Shown here: positions 34,110-40,763 of the stretch, one piece after another
How positions within the stretch are numbered: position 1 is the first letter of the stretch
How the letters are laid out: every line of letters starts with the position of its first letter
Source: a virus
IMG/VR virus record: IMGVR_UViG_3300043607_000039
Coordinates: 1-64,000 of that record
Reading direction: 5' to 3' (one strand)
Length of the DNA stretch: 64,000 bases
The notes under the pieces: generated by a model
What the model saw: the letters and a program-made list of their open reading frames with translations, nothing else
What the model was told of the DNA's origin: nothing
Databases searched by the model: none
Program-made: the position numbers and the translations under genes

Positions 34110-34183
34110 GCGCTGTTGGAGGAATTGGTTAACTCACCGCCCTCTCAAGGCGGAGACTACGGGTTCGAAACCCGTACAGCGTA
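34110..34183 (+). tRNA. tRNA-Glu(CTC)
   Basis: Acceptor GCGCTGT/ACAGCGT, anticodon arm CCGCC-CTCTCAA-GGCGG, T arm ACGGG-TTCGAAA-CCCGT. Confidence 0.75.
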
Positions 34184-34318
34184 CGAGTAACTGGAGCAGG
34201 ATTTGCCGTAAGGCGATCAATGGAGCGCGCGCAGAAAAAGTGGCCTCTGAAAAAGGGCGTCCTGGTCCGTTGGCCTGCAACAACTAATCCATCCAGGACT
34301 GCTTCAGTTCCTCATCTA

Positions 34319-34389
34319 GCCGGCGAAGTGTTGTGGTGACACCTCTGTCTTCCAAACAGATATGGCGAGTTCGATTCTCGTCGCCGGCT
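34319..34389 (+). tRNA. tRNA-Gly(TCC)
   Basis: Acceptor GCCGGCG/CGCCGGC, anticodon arm TCTGT-CTTCCAA-ACAGA, discriminator T as in bacterial glycine tRNAs. The 34184-34318 stretch before it holds no gene I can support. Confidence 0.85.
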
Positions 34390-34390
34390 C

Positions 34391-34894
34391 GTGTTCCCCA
34401 TTCCCAAGGAAATCGACGAGCTAGACGCTGACAGTCGCATGATGTTTCTGCGTCACGCGGCCATGTATGAGGACATCTCCTGGACCATGATCCGTCATAC
34501 GAACGACCTGCACGCGGTAGTCACCGAGGAGGAAATGAAGGCAGATGCCTTCGCCCACGCAATGTCTAGCGCGGTGAGCGAGGCAGCTCGATGCCTGGAG
34601 CACTCCTTCTACACCCGTCGCCATCGGGAACAGGACGAGGAGGGCCGGTCCGAGAGGATGTCGTGGTTCTCCCGCGGCGAGGCCTGCGGCCAGAACTACG
34701 TGGCCTACCAGGTAATCCGGACCGCTTACGAGATCCTGCGGGCGGAGTACGGCATCCTGGAGAAGCACTCCGAGATCTGGGACAGGATCGAGGCGGACCC
34801 TGAAGTCAAGAAGCGTAACGACTACATGGAAAGCCTGTTCGTGACCCTGCATCCCCCCAGGTCCGTACCTAACTCCTCGGAGGAGAGGGAATGA
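34391..34894 (+). CDS. hypothetical protein within the tRNA array
   Basis: 167 residues from a GTG one base after tRNA-Gly; the ATG at 34440 is an alternative. Mostly helical (MMFLRHAAMYEDISWTMIRH, YVAYQVIRTAYEILRAEYG). Its start lies at the tRNA 3' end, so RNase processing of the tRNA would leave a nearly leaderless mRNA. No domain recognised. It overlaps the next gene by 4 nt. Confidence 0.5.
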   Translation: MFPIPKEIDELDADSRMMFLRHAAMYEDISWTMIRHTNDLHAVVTEEEMKADAFAHAMSSAVSEAARCLEHSFYTRRHREQDEEGRSERMSWFSRGEACGQNYVAYQVIRTAYEILRAEYGILEKHSEIWDRIEADPEVKKRNDYMESLFVTLHPPRSVPNSSEERE

Positions 34895-35286
34895 CTCGCT
34901 TCAAGCGATGGCTCGCCAGCCTGGCCGTCGGCCTCCTGGTGATCACGGGCGTGCTCGTGGTCACGGAAGCTCCGGCCGCTGCGGCCCCGTACTGTCCCCC
35001 CAACTACGCCTGCCTCTACGAGAACCAGGGAGGCGGCGGCTCCTCGATCTCGTTCTACTACAGCCCCTACTCCTGCATCTACCTCGGCGGCGGCTTCAAC
35101 GACCGGGCCTCGTCGGTTCGGAACGAAACCCCCATCCAGATCAAGTTCCGGGACAACTTCGACTGCACCGGCAGCTATGTGGCCGCGGGTGCCGCCTGTG
35201 GTGGCTGTCTCGGGTCCTACATCAACGACCTGGCCGGCTGGCCCTACTTCTTCAACGACCGGGTCAGTGCGATCCAGTTCTACTAG
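34891..35286 (+). CDS. secreted peptidase inhibitor I36-like protein
   Basis: 131 residues with a strong ribosome site (GGAGGAGAGGG). A Sec signal peptide (residues 1 to about 31, ending APAAAAP) precedes a beta-gamma-crystallin-like domain: YCPPNYACLYENQG, FNDRASSVRNET, FRDNFDCTGSY and NDRVSAIQFY, the pattern of the Streptomyces metalloprotease inhibitor family I36 (PF03995). Six Cys suggest disulfides outside the cell. In a phage it could protect virions or lysis products from host proteases. Family call good, role inferred. Confidence 0.75.
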   Translation: MTRFKRWLASLAVGLLVITGVLVVTEAPAAAAPYCPPNYACLYENQGGGGSSISFYYSPYSCIYLGGGFNDRASSVRNETPIQIKFRDNFDCTGSYVAAGAACGGCLGSYINDLAGWPYFFNDRVSAIQFY

Positions 35287-35295
35287 CAAGAGCGT

Positions 35296-35328
35296 GTGAC
35301 CCGACCATATGACTCATGGTCGGGTCAC
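35296..35328 (+). terminator. terminator stem after the I36-like gene
   Basis: GTGACCCGACCAT and ATGGTCGGGTCAC pair perfectly (13 bp) around ATGACTC, followed by CATTCC. Confidence 0.6.
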
Positions 35329-35331
35329 CAT

Positions 35332-35404
35332 TCCGGGGTACGGCGTTGGTGCCGTGGCCGCGCTTTGGACGCGGAACCCATAGGTTCGATTCCTGTACCC
35401 GGAG
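35332..35404 (+). tRNA. tRNA-Gln(TTG)
   Basis: U1-A72 with G73, the glutamine identity set. Anticodon arm CCGCG-CTTTGGA-CGCGG, T arm ATAGG-TTCGATT-CCTGT. Acceptor position 7-66 is mismatched and two extra bases lie before the anticodon arm. Confidence 0.7.
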
Positions 35405-35407
35405 CTT

Positions 35408-35480
35408 GCCTCGGTGGGCTAATGGAAAAGCCGCGGTACTCAAACTGCCGTGAATGACGGTTCGAATCCGTCCCTTGGCA
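35408..35480 (+). tRNA. tRNA-Leu(CAA) with short variable loop
   Basis: Anticodon arm CGGTA-CTCAAAC-TGCCG, variable loop of 5 nt, T arm GACGG-TTCGAAT-CCGTC, discriminator A. Acceptor GCCTCGG/CCTTGGC has two mismatches. Leucine tRNAs normally have a long variable arm. Confidence 0.55.
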
Positions 35481-35486
35481 CGCAAT

Positions 35487-35560
35487 GCCGGTATAGCTCA
35501 GTAGGTCAGAGCGCTTCCTCGGTAAGGAAGAGGCCTCCGGTTCGATTCCGGATTCCGGCT
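35487..35560 (+). tRNA. tRNA-Thr(GGT)
   Basis: Acceptor GCCGGTA/TTCCGGC (one T-T mismatch), anticodon arm CTTCC-TCGGTAA-GGAAG, discriminator T. Confidence 0.8.
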
Positions 35561-35678
35561 CGGCAATCCCTGGTCCGGGCGAATGACCCGGTGAAAGAGG
35601 TGCGCTCCTTCTAGAAGCAGCCTTGTTGTGGGCGCAAGTCCAAACAATGAAGTCTGACGCCGGGGAACTGCATATCAA

Positions 35679-35752
35679 GCGGATGAAGCTCAGCCTGGTC
35701 GAGCGCTATCTTGCCAAGGTAGATGTCGCGGGTTCGAATCCCGTCTTCCGCT
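35679..35752 (+). tRNA. tRNA-Gly(GCC)
   Basis: Acceptor GCGGATG/CTTCCGC (one mismatch), anticodon arm CTATC-TTGCCAA-GGTAG, discriminator T. Confidence 0.8.
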
Positions 35753-35765
35753 CCAGTAACAACAT

Positions 35766-35837
35766 GCGGGTGTGGCGCAACGGTAGCGAGGCTCCCTCTA
35801 AAGGAGATGGTTGCGGGTTCGAGTCCCGTCGCCCGCA
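35766..35837 (+). tRNA. tRNA with anticodon CTA (amber suppressor)
   Basis: Acceptor GCGGGTG/CGCCCGC and T arm GCGGG-TTCGAGT-CCCGT are sound. The anticodon arm GCTCC-CTCTAAA-GGAGA has a regular 7-nt loop with U33 and A37, giving CTA, which reads UAG. The outermost anticodon pair (27-43) and D-stem pair 10-25 are G-A. The acceptor resembles glycine tRNAs but the discriminator is A, so the amino acid is not predicted. Confidence 0.65.
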
Positions 35838-35886
35838 CGTGACAAACACATAGGTAAGAAACGACAAGGTTCATGGAGGTGAACCA

Positions 35887-36330
35887 GTGCAAGCAGTCCT
35901 CGTTCTCAACGCTGACCTCGGGCCCTTGCACCGGGTCAGCCTCAAGCACGCGATCCGGATGCTCTGCCGTGGTATCGCAGAGGTCCACGAAGCGGAGCCT
36001 GACATACGCTTCGGTCTGTGGCCGTGGCCCACTGCGGTCAGACTCGTCCGGTACATCGTGACGAAGTGGCGCTACACCGCTGGACCCGCGTGGTCCCGGC
36101 AAGGCGTCCTGAACCGAGACAACCGGACCTGCGGCTACTGCGGTAGCCGCGAAGGTCGCACCGTCGACCACATTCTCCCCACCTCCCGGGGCGGGAAGAA
36201 CACCTGGCAGAACACGGTCGCCTCGTGCGATCCCTGCAACCAGATCAAAGGCAACCGGACCCCGCAAGAGGCCGGCATGCGACTCCTGGTGAAGCCAGCC
36301 GCCCCGAGCTGGGCGACGATGAAGCGGTAA
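35887..36330 (+). CDS. HNH endonuclease in the tRNA array
   Basis: 147 residues from a GTG at 35887 with GGAGGTG 5 nt upstream. The HNH core is CGYCGSREGRTVDHILPTSRGGKNTWQNTV...CDPCNQIKGNRTP, with both CxxC zinc knuckles, and it follows an N-terminal helical domain. This form is widespread in actinophages as free-standing nuclease. Likely a homing nuclease or packaging-associated HNH; the site between tRNAs favours homing. Confidence 0.8.
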   Translation: MQAVLVLNADLGPLHRVSLKHAIRMLCRGIAEVHEAEPDIRFGLWPWPTAVRLVRYIVTKWRYTAGPAWSRQGVLNRDNRTCGYCGSREGRTVDHILPTSRGGKNTWQNTVASCDPCNQIKGNRTPQEAGMRLLVKPAAPSWATMKR

Positions 36331-36439
36331 AGCAAGAGGCTGGTCCCGATCTGTTCGAGATAATCCCATGGTGAAGACGATGGTCAACGGGTCCATGGAC
36401 CCCGGGATCTAGCGCCAGCCTTCCATGAAACACACACAT

Positions 36440-36512
36440 TCCGAGTTGGTGTAAATCGGTAGCATGGCGGTCTCTGAAACCGTCGGTCTAGGTTCGAGCC
36501 CTGGACTCGGAG
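36440..36512 (+). tRNA. tRNA-Gln(CTG)
   Basis: Acceptor TCCGAGT/ACTCGGA (U1-A72) with G73, anticodon arm GCGGT-CTCTGAA-ACCGT. Matches glutamine identity. Confidence 0.8.
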
Positions 36513-36533
36513 CAGTAACTCTTGGGGGCACAC

Positions 36534-36788
36534 ATGACAAAAGTCATCGTGTTCCACACCGGGTACGGATGCTGGACCGGTTGTTGTGGACATGCCATTG
36601 CCGTGGTCGACGAGAACGGCAACGAGAAGCGGCAGGCGTTCGAATTCGCTCACCCTTACTTCAAGGGCGAGCGGACCGAAGAGGAAGCCAAGAAGTGGGC
36701 CCAGCAGCTGGTCGCCAACGAAATGGGCAGCGCCCATGTCGCCGACCTGGACTGGGAACATTGCATCATCGAAGATGATGTCTACTAG
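36534..36788 (+). CDS. hypothetical protein
   Basis: 84 residues from the ATG at 36534, starting MTKVIVFHTGYGCWTGCCGH, then AIAVVDENGNEKR and a helical KGERTEEEAKKWAQQL, ending with HCIIEDDVY. Cys-rich N-terminus. No family assigned, but a well-formed alpha/beta pattern. Confidence 0.5.
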   Translation: MTKVIVFHTGYGCWTGCCGHAIAVVDENGNEKRQAFEFAHPYFKGERTEEEAKKWAQQLVANEMGSAHVADLDWEHCIIEDDVY

Positions 36789-36829
36789 TCTCCGCTAGCT
36801 GGAGTCACGTCTAGCGCACCACGGCGGTA

Positions 36830-36879
36830 ATGCAGTCCCTGCCTCCCATGGCGTACTGGCGTCGAGGCAGGGACTGCAT
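36830..36879 (+). other. 16-bp perfect hairpin between tRNA genes
   Basis: ATGCAGTCCCTGCCTC (36830-36845) pairs perfectly with GAGGCAGGGACTGCAT (36864-36879) around an 18-nt loop, with no T-run. It could be an RNase III processing site or a small stable RNA. Confidence 0.55.
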
Positions 36880-36882
36880 CCA

Positions 36883-36963
36883 GGGGGTAGTAGGTACGAC
36901 TGGTGTTGAAGGCCGAGGCATCGGAGCGGCATCAGGACTCGGGTTCGAATCCCGATACCTCCA
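36883..36963 (+). tRNA. tRNA-like gene with alanine-type acceptor, anticodon unclear
   Basis: Acceptor GGGGGTA/TACCTCC with G3-U70 and A73, and T arm TCGGG-TTCGAAT-CCCGA. The middle is about 8 nt too long and no 7-nt loop with U33 is evident; GCCG/CGGC could close an 11-nt loop. Confidence 0.4.
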
Positions 36964-36972
36964 CACGGAAAT

Positions 36973-37045
36973 GCTCTGGTAGCCCAAAGGTAGAGGCACT
37001 GTCTTGAGGAGGCAGCCAGTGGGAGTTCGACTCTCCCTCGGAGCA
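36973..37045 (+). tRNA. tRNA-Leu(GAG) with short variable loop
   Basis: Acceptor GCTCTGG/TCGGAGC, anticodon arm CTGTC-TTGAGGA-GGCAG, variable loop CCAGT, T arm GGGAG-TTCGACT-CTCCC, discriminator A. Confidence 0.65.
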
Positions 37046-37047
37046 CG

Positions 37048-37120
37048 GTCTGGGCGTAGCCCAAAGGTAGAGGCAGCCCCTCAAAGGTGTAGTTGCGGAT
37101 TCGACCCCCGCCCCCAGGCC
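37048..37120 (+). tRNA. degenerate tRNA-like gene, leucine-type
   Basis: It shares the TAGCCCAAAGGTAGAGGCA D region with the neighbouring tRNA-Leu(GAG), and has acceptor GTCTGGG/CCCAGGC. The anticodon stem pairs poorly; CTCAAAG would give CAA. Possibly a decayed duplicate. Confidence 0.4.
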
Positions 37121-37126
37121 ACCTTT

Positions 37127-37199
37127 GCCGGCGTAGCTCACCAGGTAGAGCGCGGATCTTGTAAATCCGAGGCAGTCGGTTCGAGTCCGACCGTCGGCT
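37127..37199 (+). tRNA. tRNA-Thr(TGT)
   Basis: Acceptor GCCGGCG/CGTCGGC, anticodon arm CGGAT-CTTGTAA-ATCCG, discriminator T. The next gene starts 2 nt after it. Confidence 0.85.
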
Positions 37200-37200
37200 C

Positions 37201-37605
37201 GTGAATCACAGGCACAGCGAATACGAGGAGATCTCGGGAGTACCGGAGATCACCGACTTCAAGCTCCTCTGGATTAGCGGCTTCTACGACGGCCCCACAT
37301 CCGGACTGGTCCAGGTCGGCGAAAGCCTGTGCTGGGCGCAAATGATCGAAGAGTGCAGTGAGGATCCAGGCTGCGGTTGGTACCGCAAGTACAAGCTCAT
37401 GAAGATGAGCGTCGAGCAGATTCTCGACCAGGTCCAGCAGCACGCACTGTTTGCCAAGTTCGTGTCAGGCCAAAAGGAACTGGGCTGGGACTGGACTCAG
37501 ATTGACACCCAACGGCCCCATTCGGAATGGTCGGGCTACTACGACCAGTACGGAACAGACGCCCAGGATCCGGTCGGAGAAGTTGTGGGGTGGTTCGTTC
37601 GATGA
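37201..37605 (+). CDS. hypothetical protein
   Basis: 134 residues from a GTG directly after tRNA-Thr, starting MNHRHSEYEEISGVPEI. Contains ITDFKLLWISGFYDGPTSGL, CWAQMIEECSEDPGCGWYRKY and a repeated aromatic pattern. No membrane segment or signal. The start lies at a tRNA 3' end, as with the gene at 34391. It overlaps the next gene by 4 nt (ATGA). Confidence 0.5.
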   Translation: MNHRHSEYEEISGVPEITDFKLLWISGFYDGPTSGLVQVGESLCWAQMIEECSEDPGCGWYRKYKLMKMSVEQILDQVQQHALFAKFVSGQKELGWDWTQIDTQRPHSEWSGYYDQYGTDAQDPVGEVVGWFVR

Positions 37606-37940
37606 AACACGGATATACACTCGCGACGATCTACTCCAGGACCAGTAAGAGGTACCAGGTCGAGTTCTGGTCCCAACCCTGGCGCCATTGGATCGTGGCC
37701 AACGTCTACCACTGGTACGACATGCACGTCTTCAAGGTGCCTGGGTTCAGACGCCTGGAGAAGTGGCTCCACGACCGGCACGGCAACGATCCACTGGAGT
37801 ACATCCCGCTGGGGTGCCGTCAGGACCTCCGGTGCTGGCACCTCACCAACAAGAGGCGGGTCCAGTTGGTGACCCTCGGGATCACTGCCGAGCAGTACGG
37901 ACGACTAGGAGGCAGGTATGGCTCGGAGGGTGCCCAATAA
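37602..37940 (+). CDS. hypothetical protein
   Basis: 112 residues from the ATG at 37602, starting MKHGYTLATIYSRTSKRYQV. Basic and rich in Trp/Tyr (WSQPWRHWIVANVYHWYDMH). The start overlaps the previous stop, so coupling is likely. No family recognised. Confidence 0.5.
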   Translation: MKHGYTLATIYSRTSKRYQVEFWSQPWRHWIVANVYHWYDMHVFKVPGFRRLEKWLHDRHGNDPLEYIPLGCRQDLRCWHLTNKRRVQLVTLGITAEQYGRLGGRYGSEGAQ

Positions 37941-38121
37941 GTGGCCCGGCCCTCCGCACCTGGAGCCCTACAACGGACTCTGGGTGGGAGTAGTGGGCCG
38001 TCGAGTCGTAGTACACGGAGAAAGCCCCGAGCAGGTCCGAGCCAAGATCAAGCACCTGCGGCGCCAGGTCGACGCCGTGTTCGAGGTCCCTGCGTACAAG
38101 AAATGGGGGAAAGAAGAATGA
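37918..38121 (+). CDS. small basic protein
   Basis: 67 residues; the ribosome site GGAGGCAGGT lies within the previous gene's end. Starts MARRVPNKWPGPPHLEPYNG with GRRVVVHGESPEQVRAKIKHL. The overlap of 23 nt with the upstream gene is out of frame. Possibly RNA- or DNA-binding; unproven. Confidence 0.5.
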   Translation: MARRVPNKWPGPPHLEPYNGLWVGVVGRRVVVHGESPEQVRAKIKHLRRQVDAVFEVPAYKKWGKEE

Positions 38122-38249
38122 TCCCCTGGTGGATGTGGCTGATCGGACTGCTGGGCCTGGCGACCGCGGTAATTGGCTGGTCAATCACCCAGACTCCTCC
38201 GGGAGACAAGGACGCAGCCCCACGTCAGGATGCACAATGGTGGCGATAG
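38118..38249 (+). CDS. small membrane protein
   Basis: 43 residues starting MIPWWMWLIGLLGLATAVIG, one membrane helix, then a polar tail. It overlaps the upstream stop (ATGA), with GGGAAAGAAG as ribosome site. Function unknown. Confidence 0.5.
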   Translation: MIPWWMWLIGLLGLATAVIGWSITQTPPGDKDAAPRQDAQWWR

Positions 38250-38262
38250 CTCGGGAGGGTCA

Positions 38263-38451
38263 ATGATGCAGTTTGTGAAGAGCACCAAATGCGAAACGGG
38301 TGCCTGTGTCGAGGTAGCCCTTGGTGAGGATCGGGCGCTGGTGCGCAACTCCACACAGCCAGGCACGGTCAACGAGTTCCCCAAGGAGATGTGGGAGGGC
38401 TTCGTGGCCGCAGTTCGACAGGGAACGTTCGACTTTGACTCGCCCGTGTAG
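38263..38451 (+). CDS. DUF397 protein, copy 1
   Basis: 62 residues from the ATG at 38263 (GGGAGGGT upstream). Matches DUF397: KSTKCETGACVEVALGEDRALVRNST...FPKEMWEGFVAAVRQGTFDF, with the usual CVEV, VRNS/VRDS and W..F..AV..G.F motifs. In Streptomyces these small proteins are paired with XRE regulators and control development or antibiotic production. The TAG stop forms bases 8-10 of the tRNA-Thr that follows. Confidence 0.85.
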   Translation: MMQFVKSTKCETGACVEVALGEDRALVRNSTQPGTVNEFPKEMWEGFVAAVRQGTFDFDSPV

Positions 38452-38515
38452 CTCGGACGGTTCGAGCAGCCGCCTCGTAAGCGGAAGGATCCCAGTTCGA
38501 ATCTGGGCTCGGGCT
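38442..38515 (+). tRNA. tRNA-Thr(CGT), overlapping the DUF397 stop codon
   Basis: Acceptor GCCCGTG/CTCGGGC (one mismatch), anticodon arm GCCGC-CTCGTAA-GCGGA, discriminator T. The upstream gene's TAG is U8-A9-G10 of this tRNA, so processing cuts the mRNA 3' end. Confidence 0.8.
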
Positions 38516-38518
38516 CGG

Positions 38519-38587
38519 GGGTTGAGCACTGGTGTGCAGGTTTGCTTTGCAAGCAGACCCCGCGGAGTTCGACTCTCCGTCAATCCA
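38519..38587 (+). tRNA. tRNA-Ala(TGC)
   Basis: Acceptor GGGTTGA/TCAATCC with G3-U70, anticodon arm TTTGC-TTTGCAA-GCAGA, discriminator A. The D arm is small (GCAC-TGGT-GTGC) and positions 8-9 are missing. Confidence 0.65.
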
Positions 38588-38705
38588 CGCCTGCGTCCAC
38601 AGGCCCAGGTGAAGGGTACGGACGGCGAGGTAAGAACCAGGATTAGCGGGTCGGCTGGTTGGGCCTGTTGGTTCTCACATGGTCCTGGTCGCCCTTCATC
38701 ACCAT

Positions 38706-38780
38706 GCCGAGGTAGGCCACGCTGGCGAGCCGCTGCATTTAGGGTGCAGTGTTAGGCGGGTTCGACTCCCGTCCTCGGTA
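38706..38780 (+). tRNA. tRNA-Leu(TAG) with short variable loop
   Basis: Acceptor GCCGAGG/CCTCGGT, anticodon arm CTGCA-TTTAGGG-TGCAG, short variable loop, discriminator A. The 38588-38705 stretch before it holds only interleaved inverted repeats. Confidence 0.7.
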
Positions 38781-38781
38781 C

Positions 38782-38809
38782 TTGAAATAGCAGACGTGGT
38801 GAGTAAACT
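38782..38809 (+). promoter_or_regulatory. leaderless promoter without operator
   Basis: TTGAAA (38782-38787), 16-nt spacer, TAAACT (38804-38809), 8 nt, then the ATG of the HNH gene at 38818. Confidence 0.5.
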
Positions 38810-38817
38810 GTCATCCC

Positions 38818-39372
38818 ATGCGCCTGCTCGTCAAGACATATGGCCCGTATATCTACAGGTCTGGCAATAGGTTACGTCGGTTCGTGATCCACCTTTACGA
38901 CGACGGCACTCGTCGTACCCAGTCCAATGCCCGATACCTGTTGGAGCAACACCTGGGGCGCCTACTGACAGAAGACGAAGACGCCGATCATATTGACGGA
39001 AACCCTTTGAATGATGACCTATCCAACTTACGTCCGTTGTCGTCTTTCGAAAACCGAAGTCGAGCACATGAGCCTGCGCCTCTCTATGAGTTCAGCTGCC
39101 TCATGTGTGGTAATTCAGCGGTCACGCTGTTGCGTGACTATCGACGTAACCAGGAGGTTCTCGGGAAAGCTGGACCCTTCTGTAGCAAGTCGTGTTCGGG
39201 GACATGGTCCACAACCGTTGACAGGGCGAACCAGGGCAACTCCTGTAAACCCCATAAGACTCACTGCAAGTACGGTCATCTGAAGACAGGCCTGATCAGA
39301 AAGGCAGATGGATCCGTGTACAAGAACTGCAACGAATGTAACCGCTTACGTGCTCAATTACGTCGGAAGTAA
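38818..39372 (+). CDS. HNH homing endonuclease in the tRNA array
   Basis: 184 residues. HNH core LTEDEDADHIDGNPLNDDLSNLRPLSSFENRSR, then two zinc-binding segments: CLMCGNSA...CSKSCS and HCKYGHLK...CNECNR. AT-richer than its neighbours, with its own leaderless promoter, consistent with independent arrival as a homing element between tRNA genes. Confidence 0.85.
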   Translation: MRLLVKTYGPYIYRSGNRLRRFVIHLYDDGTRRTQSNARYLLEQHLGRLLTEDEDADHIDGNPLNDDLSNLRPLSSFENRSRAHEPAPLYEFSCLMCGNSAVTLLRDYRRNQEVLGKAGPFCSKSCSGTWSTTVDRANQGNSCKPHKTHCKYGHLKTGLIRKADGSVYKNCNECNRLRAQLRRK

Positions 39373-39382
39373 CGCCGCCTTC

Positions 39383-39455
39383 GGGCGGGTACTCCAACGG
39401 TAGAGAGAGCTGATTTAAAACCAGTCCAGTACGGGTTCGACTCCCGTGCCGCCCA
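39383..39455 (+). tRNA. tRNA-Leu(TAA) with short variable loop
   Basis: Acceptor GGGCGGG/GCCGCCC (G7-G66 mismatch), anticodon arm GCTGA-TTTAAAA-CCAGT with one A-C mismatch, variable loop CCAGT, T arm ACGGG-TTCGACT-CCCGT, discriminator A. Confidence 0.6.
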
Positions 39456-39499
39456 CAGTTGGTTTTCAGCAGTACCCTCTCCTGGAGAGAGATAGTCAA

Positions 39500-39573
39500 G
39501 GTGTCGTGGCGTAGTTGGTTAGCGCACCTCCCTGTCACGGAGGAGATCGCGGGTTCGAGTCCCGTCGGCGCCG
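39500..39573 (+). tRNA. tRNA-Asp(GTC)
   Basis: Acceptor GGTGTCG/CGGCGCC, anticodon arm CCTCC-CTGTCAC-GGAGG, discriminator G as for aspartate. Confidence 0.85.
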
Positions 39574-39574
39574 C

Positions 39575-39859
39575 ATGTCAGATGAAACAGAACCATTGCC
39601 CTGTCTTATCTGTGCCAGGAGGCTCAGGGCCGCAATGCCCGATGCCTACAACCAGCCGTGGGGTGCGACCATGTTCCATTCCCACGGCCAGTACGGCAGC
39701 ACCCTGTTCGACCCCATTCACAGCATGGTGCGACTAGAAATCAACATCTGCGACGAGTGCCTCAGGGCGCACAAGGAGCGGGTCATTTACGTTCGGGATC
39801 ATCACGTCGAGCCGACACACGACGTAATGCCGTGGGACCCGAACATGTTCGACGATTAA
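39575..39859 (+). CDS. hypothetical zinc-ribbon-like protein
   Basis: 94 residues from the ATG at 39575, 1 nt after tRNA-Asp. Two knuckles, PCLICARR and ICDECLRAHKER, frame a His/aromatic-rich centre (MFHSHGQYGSTLFDPIHSM), suggesting zinc binding. No family assigned. Confidence 0.5.
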   Translation: MSDETEPLPCLICARRLRAAMPDAYNQPWGATMFHSHGQYGSTLFDPIHSMVRLEINICDECLRAHKERVIYVRDHHVEPTHDVMPWDPNMFDD

Positions 39860-39865
39860 TTGAAT

Positions 39866-39955
39866 AGTGAGATGGCCGAGTGGTCGAAGGCGCAGCACTG
39901 CTAATGCTGAGGTCGCCGTTAAGGGGGCCCCCGGGTTCGAATCCCGGTCTCACTG
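39866..39955 (+). tRNA. tRNA-Ser(GCT)
   Basis: Acceptor AGTGAGA/TCTCACT, anticodon arm CAGCA-CTGCTAA-TGCTG, long variable arm, T arm CCGGG-TTCGAAT-CCCGG, G73 as for serine. Confidence 0.9.
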
Positions 39956-39960
39956 CACAA

Positions 39961-40035
39961 GGGAGCGTAGCTCAGCCCGGTTTGAGCACCCGTCTGATAA
40001 GCGGGAGGTCGGCGGTTCAAATCCGTCCGCTCCTA
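39961..40035 (+). tRNA. tRNA-Ile(GAT), second copy
   Basis: Acceptor GGGAGCG/CGCTCCT, anticodon arm CCCGT-CTGATAA-GCGGG, discriminator A. Confidence 0.85.
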
Positions 40036-40045
40036 CGTAACACAT

Positions 40046-40119
40046 GCCCCCTTAGTTCAGAGGATTAGAACATCTGACTACGGATCAGAAGGTCGCGTGT
40101 TCGAATCACGCAGGGGGTG
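40046..40119 (+). tRNA. tRNA-Arg(ACG)
   Basis: Acceptor GCCCCCT/AGGGGGT, anticodon arm TCTGA-CTACGGA-TCAGA, discriminator G. Confidence 0.85.
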
Positions 40120-40152
40120 CTCACTGGATATGGCGGATGTTACGATGTCGTC

Positions 40153-40716
40153 GTGGAGCGGGACGAGCGACGTGCATGGCGACGCGTTTATGACAAGACC
40201 TGGGTGGCCGGAAAGCGCGATCGATGCTTCAAATACCTAGGTGGCCGTTGTCGGAGATGTGGTACCACAGAACAACTCCAGTTTGATCACATCGATCCGA
40301 AGTCACTGTCTTTTCGGATCTCGGGAAATCTCAACCGACGTTGGGAGGTATTGGTCGTCGAGCTGGATAAATGCCAGCTGCTATGCCTTCCTTGTCATCG
40401 CCGAAAGTCGAAGGAAAACGGTGAAACGGGAGGCGGCCAGAACAAGTTTTTAACATGTCCGCATGGAACCCTGTCTGGTTACGGAGCGCCATGGAAATGT
40501 CGTTGTGACGATTGCCGTCGGGTCAAATCCGACTACGTCAGAAAGTACCGCAAGACAAATGGATTAATGAAGCGCCTAACCAAGCAGACAGTTCTTGAGA
40601 TACGAAGCCTCTTCGCTAGAGGCACCCCTTACTTGGAATTGGCTGAGAAGTTCAACGTTGACAGGACAACGGTGTGGAAGATATGCACCCGAAGGACCTG
40701 GAAGCATCTTGAATAG
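40153..40716 (+). CDS. HNH homing endonuclease with C-terminal HTH
   Basis: 187 residues from a GTG at 40153, chosen because TACGAT (40141-40146) lies 6 nt upstream and a longer frame overlaps tRNA-Arg. HNH region CRRCGTTEQLQFDHIDPKS...CLPCHRRKSKENG; a second knuckle CPHGTLSGYGAPWKCRCDDC; the C-terminal SLFARGTPYLELAEKFNVDRTTVWKI is a helix-turn-helix. AT-richer than neighbours. Typical mobile homing gene. Confidence 0.85.
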   Translation: MERDERRAWRRVYDKTWVAGKRDRCFKYLGGRCRRCGTTEQLQFDHIDPKSLSFRISGNLNRRWEVLVVELDKCQLLCLPCHRRKSKENGETGGGQNKFLTCPHGTLSGYGAPWKCRCDDCRRVKSDYVRKYRKTNGLMKRLTKQTVLEIRSLFARGTPYLELAEKFNVDRTTVWKICTRRTWKHLE

Positions 40717-40763
40717 TCCGCGAATTCTACTCGGGGGCATTCGTTCGAGATCCTGGAGAGAAC

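Noticed and set aside
36310-36420. Possible tRNA between HNH gene and tRNA-Gln(CTG)
   Set aside because: GGGTCCATGGACCC is a palindrome, but no T arm or acceptor pairing can be found.
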